64,000 nt of DNA from assembly GCA_003153355.1 (NCBI GenBank), contig PLYH01000001.1, positions 376,955 to 440,954 of the forward strand, given 5' to 3'. The notes under the pieces are model-generated. The model was not told the origin of the DNA. It saw only the letters and a program-made list of their open reading frames with translations, and searched no databases. The position numbers and the translations under genes were made by a program. This document shows, piece by piece, positions 50,745 to 58,188 of this stretch; position 1 is the first letter of the stretch; each line of letters starts with the position of its first letter. Origin of the DNA: Candidatus Peregrinibacteria bacterium (GTDB lineage: Bacteria > Patescibacteriota > Gracilibacteria > UBA1369).

Positions 50745-50816
50745 CACTAAAAAGCCTATTCGAATTTCCTTCAACCGCCCTGCCAAAATATTTTTGGCTT
50801 ATTGAAGACGTTTTAA
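50745..50816 (+). repeat. tRNA-Trp-like repeat R5 (short form)
   Basis: Starts right after the flavoprotein stop codon: TATTCGAATTTCCTTCAACC, GCCCTGCCA (CCA 50783-50785), ATATTTTTGGCTTATTGAAG. Lacks the upstream half. The stop codon of the minus-strand gene 50813-51484 is formed by its TTTTAA end. Confidence 0.72.
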
Positions 50817-51484
50817 TTGGAATGATCATCTAAATTTCCACCCGCCAACTTTTTATATTCTTTTTGCAATCTTAGAACTTCAGGATCTTCAGTTTCCTCG
50901 AAACTTGATAAAACCGTATCTAAATCCTGCCAAAATTCAGGACCAGGATCTTCTTGATATGCCGAAGTTCCGTCTTTCATGAAACTAAACATCCTGTCAT
51001 CAGCATTTTTCTTATCACTTCCTATCATGACAGTGTACAAAACATTTTCAGGGTGACCGATTGTCGTAATTCTCTGTAACAAACCGCATCTTCTAATTTT
51101 ACCTTTATAGATTGCAACTCCTTGAACAGCGATTCTTGCCCCAACTTTTTCCATAAATTCAGTAACCCTTTTGTCCTTTGTTACTAAGGGTTTTTCCATT
51201 CTTTTAAAAGTACTTAACAAATCTGTGGCTAAAACAGGGGCTGTTTCGTACTTTCCAAAACCTTCCTCGAATGCCTTAGTACCATCTTCATTTTTAACGA
51301 ACATTCTATAGGTAACATGTTCTTTTCCATCACCTTCATAGTTTGGTTGTGGATATTGCTCTAAATAACAGCCCATTTCTTTACCATTAACCTGGACTGT
51401 ACCAAATATAACTATATCCTTCCCCAGAGCCTGTTCCATAAATTCTGCTGCAGGGTTAGCCTTTGGTTTTTCGATATTACTCAT
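50813..51484 (-). CDS. Unknown protein with internal duplication
   Basis: 223 residues, family not recognised. Two halves align: AAEFMEQALGKDIVIFGTVQ (about 12-31) with VTEFMEKVGARIAVQGVAI (about 107-125), then GCYLEQYP with GCGLLQRI-like, VTYRMFVKNEDGTKAFEEG with LYTVMIG...MFSFMKDGTSAYQE, and TDLLSTFKRMEKP with LDTVLSSFEETED. So it is a tandem repeat of a ~90-residue domain. Soluble, no signal. The TAA stop is within the end of R5. Whether it is the last cargo gene or the first flanking gene is unclear. Confidence 0.65.
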   Translation of the reverse strand: MSNIEKPKANPAAEFMEQALGKDIVIFGTVQVNGKEMGCYLEQYPQPNYEGDGKEHVTYRMFVKNEDGTKAFEEGFGKYETAPVLATDLLSTFKRMEKPLVTKDKRVTEFMEKVGARIAVQGVAIYKGKIRRCGLLQRITTIGHPENVLYTVMIGSDKKNADDRMFSFMKDGTSAYQEDPGPEFWQDLDTVLSSFEETEDPEVLRLQKEYKKLAGGNLDDHSN

Positions 51485-51511
51485 AAATTTTTAATTATAT
51501 TTATATTCTTA

Positions 51512-53863
51512 CTAAATTTTGCCCTCCAAATAAAGATTATAAATAACGCCCGCGACTTCACCGCGCGTCATAAAAGCAGTTGGGTTTAAGGTTGAACCGG
51601 TAAAGAGTGCATGATCCATGGCATATTTGGCATAGCCGCTAAACCACTGACCGGCAGGAACATCACTGTAAGAAGTACTGCTGTTGTCCGGCACCTGATC
51701 ACCGAGACTGCGGATTAAGATGGCCAAAAATTCAACACGGTCCACGTTGCGGGCGGAACGATAAAATCCTTGATCCGGTCCTGATTGATAACCCGTCACC
51801 AAACCTTCCGAGGATGCAGCGCAGATATACTGGAAAGCCCAGTCCTGAGGCGTAACATCGGGGAAAGGTGCCGAAGTGCAATAATTGGTCCCATCAACAT
51901 ACAATCTGGCGGCAATCAGAACAATTTTAGCAATTTGATCACGCTGCAAAAGAGCGTTCGGCTGGAAAGTCCCATCCGGGTTTCCGGTCATGGCTCCGAT
52001 GCTGTTCACGTAACCGATGGCTGCACAATCTGAATCGCCTGAACTCACATCACTGAACATGCTGCAGTCGATTGAAGGCGTTGATGTCGTGCCTGGAGGT
52101 GTTGAACTAGCCGGCGGCGGGGTCGTTGTTCCTGTTCCCGTTGTCCCCGTCGGTGTTGGTGTCGAAACACTAAAATCACAACTTGCTGCTGCAGTAACAG
52201 ATTTATTATCAGTGACTGTAACATTGAAACTATTGTCGCCGGAAGAGGTGTAACTTGCTGTGGCTTCATTACTGTTTTGAGGATCCTGAGTGACATTTGC
52301 CGGCCACTGGTATGTATATGGAACTGTTCCGCCGATCGGTGTCACAGTAAAGGAAACAGCATCCCCGACATTCGGACTCGCCGGATCTACAAAACAAGTC
52401 GCGGTGAGCGGCGTTGCTGCCGCTCCCGGTACTGGTGCTGTTGGAGCTGCCTGTACGACGACTTTTAATGTTGATGAGGGCAAACTTTCTGCAATGCCTG
52501 CTGTTGCCGTAACGACCAAATAATATGTGCCTGGACCTACGCCTACAAATGTCGCAGTTTCTTTTGTTCCCGAGAGTGACGTCGACTTCGGGAGAACCGG
52601 AATGTCGAATGGTCCACTTGCCGTTGATGATGCCTTCACATTGTATCCGCTTGCTCCGGTCACGCTATCCCAGCGCAGTTTAAAATCAAAGGTACCTGGC
52701 GTTGATTTATCCGGAGTAATCGGTCCTAAAATAAAATCCTTGGGAGCCATTGGTTTTGGTGCTGGTGGTGGTGGTGGTGCTGCTGGTGGTGCTGGCGGCA
52801 CGAAATATGGTGGTGGTGGGCCTACAGGTATTAATCTTATTGAAATGAGAGGTATGACCACTTTTAATTGGCTCGAAGGCGAACTTTCCACGCTGCCGCT
52901 ACCGGTTGTTGCCGTAACGACGTCATAATATGTGCCTGGAAAAACATTTAAAAATGTTGCAGTTTCTGTTGTTCCCGATAAGACTGCCGGACTCGACGGA
53001 ATCGTGACGAATGTTCCACCTGACGTTGATGATGCCTTCACATTGTATCCCGTTGCTCCGGTGACCTTCGTCCACTGAAGTTTAAGATCATAGCGTCCAG
53101 ATATTGTGCCCGCTGTAGTCGACTCTTCCTTAAAACCCGCAGGAGCGGCTGGTTTTACGGCAGTTGTGAAACTCCTAACTAACGACGCTGTGCCACCATA
53201 CGCATTGTTTGCTTTTACATACCAGGCATACGTTGTATTAGGATCAAGTTTTGGAGAAGTTGAAGTTGAAATAGTGTATGAACTTCCTGATAAGTTACTC
53301 TTAGATAAGGACACTCCATTTGGAGAAATTGCAAAATCATAATTTAATGCCCCGGGTACGGCAGACCAGGTAAATTTAGGTGTTATAGAAACGTCGGTAG
53401 CATGGTTTGCAGGCGTTGAAAGCGTTGGCGCTGCGGGTGCTATTGGTGGTCCTGCGGTTGTGAAAGTTGAAAGCGCCGAAAATACACCCTCAGTTTTTAC
53501 ACGCCAAATATACGTAGTATTATAATCAAGTTTTTGAAAAGTTGAAATGGTGTACAAAGTTGTTGATAAGTTCCCCGTGAGTATTATTGGTGGTGCGGTT
53601 ATGCCGCCGGCTACAAGGTCTGAACTAGGCCAAATGTATAAATTGTAAGTTGTTGCTCCTGCTTGATCAATCCAGCTAATGGTAGGTGTTGTAGAAACCC
53701 CGGTAGCATTATTTGCAGGCACTGCAGGCGTGAGTGACCAATCTGGAGTGAGGCTGGAAGCCAAAGTTTCGGATGCAAACTGATGCCCAACCAAAAAAAC
53801 CAACGGCAAACACAAAAGACCTGCAAGTAATGGCAAAATTATTTTTGTTTTATATTTATTCAT
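51512..53863 (-). CDS. S-layer-homology surface protein with fibronectin-III-like and PKD-like domains
   Basis: 783 residues. Signal peptide about 1-36. Two Ig/FN3-like repeats are rich in ATTYNLYIWPSSDL- and TYAWYVKANN-type strands (about 40-235). Two copies of a domain with WxxVTGAxGYNVKASST follow (about 255-335 and 385-470), separated by a proline-rich hinge. A PKD-like domain (about 485-565), a Thr/Pro linker, and three SLH motifs at the C-terminus (FSDVSSGDSDCAAIGYVNSI; NPDGTFQPNALLQRDQIAKI; QWFSGYAKYAMDHALF) complete it. SLH domains anchor proteins to cell-wall polymers. The closing LYLEGKI is shared with the next SLH gene. Confidence 0.9.
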   Translation of the reverse strand: MNKYKTKIILPLLAGLLCLPLVFLVGHQFASETLASSLTPDWSLTPAVPANNATGVSTTPTISWIDQAGATTYNLYIWPSSDLVAGGITAPPIILTGNLSTTLYTISTFQKLDYNTTYIWRVKTEGVFSALSTFTTAGPPIAPAAPTLSTPANHATDVSITPKFTWSAVPGALNYDFAISPNGVSLSKSNLSGSSYTISTSTSPKLDPNTTYAWYVKANNAYGGTASLVRSFTTAVKPAAPAGFKEESTTAGTISGRYDLKLQWTKVTGATGYNVKASSTSGGTFVTIPSSPAVLSGTTETATFLNVFPGTYYDVVTATTGSGSVESSPSSQLKVVIPLISIRLIPVGPPPPYFVPPAPPAAPPPPPAPKPMAPKDFILGPITPDKSTPGTFDFKLRWDSVTGASGYNVKASSTASGPFDIPVLPKSTSLSGTKETATFVGVGPGTYYLVVTATAGIAESLPSSTLKVVVQAAPTAPVPGAAATPLTATCFVDPASPNVGDAVSFTVTPIGGTVPYTYQWPANVTQDPQNSNEATASYTSSGDNSFNVTVTDNKSVTAAASCDFSVSTPTPTGTTGTGTTTPPPASSTPPGTTSTPSIDCSMFSDVSSGDSDCAAIGYVNSIGAMTGNPDGTFQPNALLQRDQIAKIVLIAARLYVDGTNYCTSAPFPDVTPQDWAFQYICAASSEGLVTGYQSGPDQGFYRSARNVDRVEFLAILIRSLGDQVPDNSSTSYSDVPAGQWFSGYAKYAMDHALFTGSTLNPTAFMTRGEVAGVIYNLYLEGKI

Positions 53864-53937
53864 ATCTTTTAAAATTAATATATTAGATTATTATGACATA
53901 AAATCAACAAAATGACAATACGCCCTATCAATTTCTC

Positions 53938-55707
53938 TTAAATTTTCCCTTCTTTATAAAGCTGATAAAGAATCCGGGCCACATCGCGCCGCATCGTAAA
54001 ACTGTTTGGATTCAAATTCGGTCCGGGGAAAAGACTGTTATTCATCGCATAGCTGGCATATCCGCTAAACCACTGACCTGCCTGGACATCGTCATATGAA
54101 GAGCTGTTGTTGCTCGGAATTTGATCTCCAAGGCTTCTGAGCAAAATGGCCAGAAACTCAATGCGGGATACATTTCGGGAAGGAATATAATGTCCTGCAT
54201 CAGGGCCGTTTTGATACCCCGTGATCAAACCTTCCGCTTTTGCCGCGCATATATATTGGAATGCCCAATTTCCAGCAGCAATGTCGGGGAATATAGTCCC
54301 GTTACCGCAATAATCCGTAGTCGTATCATAAAGCTTAAATGCTACTAAAATAATTTTAGCGACTTGATCGCGTTGCAAAAAAGCGTTAGGACCAAAAGTC
54401 CCGTTAGGATTACCCGTCATGGCACCGATGCTGTTGACGTATCCAATAGCCGCACAATCAGGATCGTTAGCTTTTACATCTTTAAACATCGTACAATCGG
54501 TAGAAATTGTAATTGGAGTTGGTGGGGGCGTTGGTGTTGATGGTGGCTTCGGAGTGGGTGCGGGAGTCGGATTTGGCGTCGGTGATGGAGTCGGTGACGG
54601 TGTTGGTGTAGAAGCAACATACGTAAAACCTCCGGAAAGTGTCGACTGGCCGCCTTTCGCATCGGTAAAATTTACATCAACAGCGCCCGGATTGTTGTTG
54701 CCAGGAGTGATGACACTGATGGAAGTCGAACTGTTCACTATAACGTCCGGTGCAGGAGTTCCGCCAAAATTGACGGTAGCTGGTACCGCTAAAGTATCAA
54801 AATTATGACCCGTAATCTGAACAAAAGTTGCTCCGTCTGTCGTTCCGCTGGTGGGATAAATACTCGTGATGACTGGTGCAAAATTATGTCCTATGATTGC
54901 AGTAGGAGCGTGAACGGTCACCGAGCAGTTCGCGGTACTTGTTATAGCACCGAAAAACAACGGAACCGAATATGTTACTCCCATGGTCAAAGTTCCCGAT
55001 GCGCCGGCTATCGACCTCACTGTTTGGCCTGATCCGGCTACGGGAAGGCTCCAGCTAAACGTAGTACCGGAAGGAGTACTTGAACTTGTTGCTGCCGTCC
55101 ATGTAACCGTATCTCCAGGAAAAACGATGGAGGGACTTCCGCTGCATGCTACTGGATAAGATAAAACCGCCGTTGGTGGTGCCGGTGGCGGCGGTGAGGG
55201 AGGAGCCAGTGTCGGCGGAGCTATTGTTACCGTCGGACAATTTATAGATATGGAATTTTCAACGACCGGCCCGATGGCACCGGTAGGCTCATACAATAAT
55301 TGCTGTTGAACCTTTGTGTTATAAGTACCCGTGCTCGCATAGGTCCAGCTCAAGTTCGTATGATTGGGGGAATCGAAAAGACCGCCATCGCCCGTCCACA
55401 GATACTCAATTGTATAATCAGAAGATAACCCCGAAACAAAACCCGGATCAACCGGTGTCACGGAAAACGTTACTGCATGACCAGGAGTAAGATTGGTAGC
55501 GTTCGAAGTACAAGTCGGTGCTGGCGTTGTAGGAAGAGCCAAGTTCAAAGTATGACCCGCCAATGGAGAAACATTCGCCGCGCTGCCCTGCAGTTTACTG
55601 CTCGTATTTGAATTCATATTCAGCGCCGCCAATGCTGCGACGGATATACAAAGAACGAGACCACCTGCCGCCCAAAGATATTTTTGATTTTGTTTTTGTT
55701 TTTTCAT
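53938..55707 (-). CDS. S-layer-homology surface protein with IPT/TIG domain
   Basis: 589 residues. N-terminal membrane or signal helix about 11-30 (YLWAAGGLVLCISVAALAAL). Two Ig/PKD-like domains with Cys pairs (about 60-270) are followed by an IPT/TIG domain (SIYPTSGTTDGATFVQITGH, about 283-365). Then a Pro-Thr-Ser repeat hinge (PTPSPTPSPTPNPTPAP), and three SLH motifs ending LYKEGKI. The SLH block is close to that of the neighbouring 783-residue protein, so the two arose by duplication and reuse of the anchor with different outer domains. It ends 74 bp before the other SLH gene. Confidence 0.9.
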   Translation of the reverse strand: MKKQKQNQKYLWAAGGLVLCISVAALAALNMNSNTSSKLQGSAANVSPLAGHTLNLALPTTPAPTCTSNATNLTPGHAVTFSVTPVDPGFVSGLSSDYTIEYLWTGDGGLFDSPNHTNLSWTYASTGTYNTKVQQQLLYEPTGAIGPVVENSISINCPTVTIAPPTLAPPSPPPPAPPTAVLSYPVACSGSPSIVFPGDTVTWTAATSSSTPSGTTFSWSLPVAGSGQTVRSIAGASGTLTMGVTYSVPLFFGAITSTANCSVTVHAPTAIIGHNFAPVITSIYPTSGTTDGATFVQITGHNFDTLAVPATVNFGGTPAPDVIVNSSTSISVITPGNNNPGAVDVNFTDAKGGQSTLSGGFTYVASTPTPSPTPSPTPNPTPAPTPKPPSTPTPPPTPITISTDCTMFKDVKANDPDCAAIGYVNSIGAMTGNPNGTFGPNAFLQRDQVAKIILVAFKLYDTTTDYCGNGTIFPDIAAGNWAFQYICAAKAEGLITGYQNGPDAGHYIPSRNVSRIEFLAILLRSLGDQIPSNNSSSYDDVQAGQWFSGYASYAMNNSLFPGPNLNPNSFTMRRDVARILYQLYKEGKI

Positions 55708-55712
55708 AATTT

Positions 55713-56105
55713 TTATTTAACACTGAAATAAGCGATCATCGCGACAACCATAGCGATTAAGATAGTATATACCAGCAGCTCGCGTGCCCTTCTTTTATCT
55801 TTTTTCATAAGCGGCAGCCACATAATGATTTCATTTTTGGAAGATTTTGATTTCATATTGTAGATGCCTTTCAGTGCGAAATAGACGCAAAAATGCATCA
55901 ATCCCTGAAGAAAACCCAGGGCAGATACGAACGCCGGAACGAAAAGAGTAATCCGGAATATCGCCGGAACGCGAAAGAGAATAAATGTACCCCAAAGACC
56001 AATCGTCATAACAAAACCGATCCAGCCGAAACGTATACGCCTGTCGACTTGTTCTTTTCCGATGTTGCATTCTCCGGGTATGTATTTTGTTTCTGAATTA
56101 TCCAT
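55713..56105 (-). CDS. Unknown small membrane protein
   Basis: 130 residues with three hydrophobic segments: about 27-44 (GWIGFVMTIGLWGTFILF), 48-75 and 110-128 (LLVYTILIAMVVAMIAYF). The middle loop is basic (KSKSSKN; KKDKRRARE). No family recognised. It lies 5 bp upstream of the SLH gene in the same operon and may help in surface assembly. Confidence 0.6.
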   Translation of the reverse strand: MDNSETKYIPGECNIGKEQVDRRIRFGWIGFVMTIGLWGTFILFRVPAIFRITLFVPAFVSALGFLQGLMHFCVYFALKGIYNMKSKSSKNEIIMWLPLMKKDKRRARELLVYTILIAMVVAMIAYFSVK

Positions 56106-56202
56106 AAATTCTTATAGTTCATATTATTATATCACATAATAAAAATATGTAAAGATACCATCGAATCGATCGACGGCTATTCCCTCAATAAAGTCGAATA
56201 TT

Positions 56203-56760
56203 TTAGAGTTTACCGACCACAAGATTCGCCAGTTTGATTTCCATATCTTTCTCGGTTGCCGGTTCTGCAATATATTGAATCGTCAACTGAACGGACCCTT
56301 TTAAAATATGGACGATGCTGATGCTTGGATCAAAAAACGCATCATCACCAATTCCAGGCAGTGCAACGGTAGGAGTTTCTAAAATCGGATGATCTTTTGC
56401 ATCCTGGAAAAGCTTCACCTCATTATTACGGTACATGATCGTAAAATTAACAGCATCTCCGCTGGTTCCTTGAATGTTCCATGTACAGGTGCTTTCACTG
56501 TCTTCCGTACCCGAAGTTGGAGTCGGCTGAATGGTTTGTCCGACTGCAGTTTGAAGATCATCATGGGAAATCAAAGCGCATGCGTCATGAGAAGAAGTTG
56601 TTGTCGATGAAGCGATCGTGACTGATGATGTTTGGTTTGCCGCTGAATTTGAAGTGGATGACGTTGTTGTGGAAGTGGTTGTTTGCGTCGGCGCCGCCGT
56701 ATTACAACCCGCAAATAATAATCCGGCACAAAGAGGAATCACCAAAAATATTTTTTTCAT
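56203..56760 (-). CDS. Putative lipoprotein, DUF3558-like
   Basis: 185 residues from ATG at 56760. Lipobox LLFAGC (Cys about 18), then a long Thr/Ser linker. The folded part begins DACALISHDDLQTAVGQ (about 71-87), a pattern also seen in DUF3558-type lipoproteins, with a second Cys in STCTWNIQG. It ends in a helix (KDMEIKLANLVVGKL). Function unknown. The assignment to that family is tentative. Confidence 0.6.
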   Translation of the reverse strand: MKKIFLVIPLCAGLLFAGCNTAAPTQTTTSTTTSSTSNSAANQTSSVTIASSTTTSSHDACALISHDDLQTAVGQTIQPTPTSGTEDSESTCTWNIQGTSGDAVNFTIMYRNNEVKLFQDAKDHPILETPTVALPGIGDDAFFDPSISIVHILKGSVQLTIQYIAEPATEKDMEIKLANLVVGKL

Positions 56761-56832
56761 ATTTTGAAAAGTAAGGATAAAAAAAAGAGAGTTTGATGCC
56801 ATTTAATGACGACGCCGGGTGCGCAGTCCACT

Positions 56833-57249
56833 CTAAGGCACAGCTTGTCCAAAAGCCTCATCCTGCGTGTCGGCTTTTTCGTCGGCTATCGTGTGCTGGA
56901 TACGACCGTCAATATGGTTCGGCGGGGCGTATGTCGTAAAAATTTGCAACGGAACCGTTCCGGTATTGATAAAATTATGCTGAGTTCCGGGAGTCACCAC
57001 AACCACATCACCTGGACCAATCGGAGACGTTTTGCCGTCCAATACAGCCTCACCTGTTCCGGACTGAAAGTACAATGTTTGCTCAACGTGCACATGTGTT
57101 TCTTGGCCCACTTCGCCACCCGGCGGAATGCTCATTACGACGAGTTGGGATTTTGCTCCGGTGAATAGGACATGTCGAAAATCTTGATTATCTGCTGTTG
57201 CCTTCACGATATTCGTTTGAAATGGCGCGATATGTGGGGAAGTTTCCAT
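56833..57249 (-). CDS. Cupin domain protein
   Basis: 138 residues from ATG at 57249. A TTG-initiated frame to 57309 adds a basic plus hydrophobic stretch that would look like a signal peptide, so an exported form cannot be excluded. Cupin motif 1 is ETHVHVEQTLYFQSGTGEAV and motif 2 is TPGTQHNFINTG; the two His of motif 1, the Glu and the His of motif 2 form a metal site. The C-terminus (APPNHIDGRIQHTI) resembles mannose-6-phosphate-isomerase-like cupins. No substrate can be given. The longer form would begin 5 bp after the sortase stop. Confidence 0.85.
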   Translation of the reverse strand: METSPHIAPFQTNIVKATADNQDFRHVLFTGAKSQLVVMSIPPGGEVGQETHVHVEQTLYFQSGTGEAVLDGKTSPIGPGDVVVVTPGTQHNFINTGTVPLQIFTTYAPPNHIDGRIQHTIADEKADTQDEAFGQAVP

Positions 57250-57314
57250 TGCGGGAAGAATAAAAAAATAAAAAATAAGAACAGTTATTACTGATTTCCT
57301 TACAGTCAATTATC

Positions 57315-58025
57315 TCACTCTTTGTCGGCAAACACCACCAGCCGCTTGGAATACTGTTGAGCGCGTTTATCCCAGACTCCGTCGCAGGTAATAATGTTCA
57401 GATGCGCCTTCCCGTCATTTGATCTGAAAACATCCGCCGCATGCGCTGAAGCAGCGTAGCTCCTGCTTTCCCGGACCACGAACGTAATGAGCGCTCCTTT
57501 GTCATCCTGCACGGTAATCTTATCCCCTGGCTTCAACTTATGTAAATCTGCGAACACCGCAGTCGCACCGTACATCCAGTTCACATGCCCGTCGATAACC
57601 GCACTCCCTTTTTGTCCGGGACGCGGTCCTAAATCATACCAGCCGGTGTCGAACGGATGCTTGGGAACATCGAGCGTCCGGCCCTTCGTCAAAGCCACTT
57701 TTTCAATCGCAGCATCCAGGGCAATACTCGGAATTTCAATGCGCACAGGTACGCCGATTTTTTCCTTGGCGCCGAGGGAATGCGTGGAAACATCGGGTGA
57801 TCCTTCTTGTGTAAAAACCGCCTGCTGACTTTTAGCTGGCAAATTATCATCAACCACCGACTGAACGGCCTGAGTTGATTCCTGATTTTGCTGGGAAAGC
57901 GCGCTTGCAAAAATCATCGCCTGTTCACCCCAAAACAGCCGCGTTCCCAATACGGCAAAAAATATGGTGACAAAGACCCCTGCTGCTATTTTCAACCGTT
58001 TTTTAAAAAAACGATGCTTTTTCAC
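57315..58025 (-). CDS. Class F/E-type sortase
   Basis: 236 residues, GTG start. N-terminal membrane anchor about 10-30 after a basic stretch (KKHRFFKKRLK). The sortase domain covers about 85-235: VPVRIEIPSIALDAAIEKVA, FDTGWYDLGPRPGQKGSAVI, the catalytic His in IDGHVNWM, the catalytic Cys in LNIITCDGVWD and the Arg in YSKRLVVF. It links proteins bearing an LPxTG-like motif to the cell surface. A likely substrate with MPKTG is encoded 164 bp upstream on the same strand. Confidence 0.92.
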   Translation of the reverse strand: MKKHRFFKKRLKIAAGVFVTIFFAVLGTRLFWGEQAMIFASALSQQNQESTQAVQSVVDDNLPAKSQQAVFTQEGSPDVSTHSLGAKEKIGVPVRIEIPSIALDAAIEKVALTKGRTLDVPKHPFDTGWYDLGPRPGQKGSAVIDGHVNWMYGATAVFADLHKLKPGDKITVQDDKGALITFVVRESRSYAASAHAADVFRSNDGKAHLNIITCDGVWDKRAQQYSKRLVVFADKE

Positions 58026-58120
58026 AAATACTTTTTATATTTATTTTGATCTAAACAGGATAGCACAAAATGGCCTTCTTTCATAGTGCGCATGCCAAAA
58101 ATCCACAGAAAAACGATACT

Positions 58121-58148
58121 AAAAAGAGCCCAATATTATGGGCTCTTT
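58121..58148 (-). terminator. Intrinsic terminator after the MPKTG adhesin gene
   Basis: Perfect 10-bp stem AAAGAGCCCA/TGGGCTCTTT with a 6-base loop; the minus-strand side continues with T. It separates the adhesin from the sortase gene, so the pair is not one transcript. Confidence 0.8.
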
Positions 58149-58188
58149 AGAATTTTAAATGTACGAATTTTTCACGATGACCGACTTC

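Larger units (their letters stand above)
42535..50816 (+). mobile_element. tRNA-Trp-anchored accessory island with five tRNA-like direct repeats
   Basis: Starting at an intact tRNA-Trp, five degenerate repeats (R1-R5) in the same orientation divide 8.2 kb into short cargo segments of 1-5 genes. Every repeat keeps a T-loop (TTCGAAT-like), an acceptor-like CCGCCC(C)TG, CCA, and a following ATATTTTATGGCTTATTGAAG segment that corresponds to the tRNA-Trp terminator. Cargo genes lie on both strands and are more AT-rich than the flanks. No integrase, transposase or toxin-antitoxin gene is recognised. Same-orientation duplication of a tRNA 3' end is the footprint of site-specific insertion at a tRNA; the lack of recombinase and the small cargo size are unusual. 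Confidence 0.6.

Noticed and set aside
42535..50816. CRISPR array
   Set aside because: The repeats are spaced by 0.7-3 kb and contain genes between them, not 30-40 bp spacers; no cas genes are present.
42535..50816. Classical integron with attC sites
   Set aside because: I found no consistent RYYYAAC/GTTRRRY pair in R1-R5, cargo genes are on both strands, cargoes hold several genes, and no intI is seen. The tRNA-like interpretation fits better.
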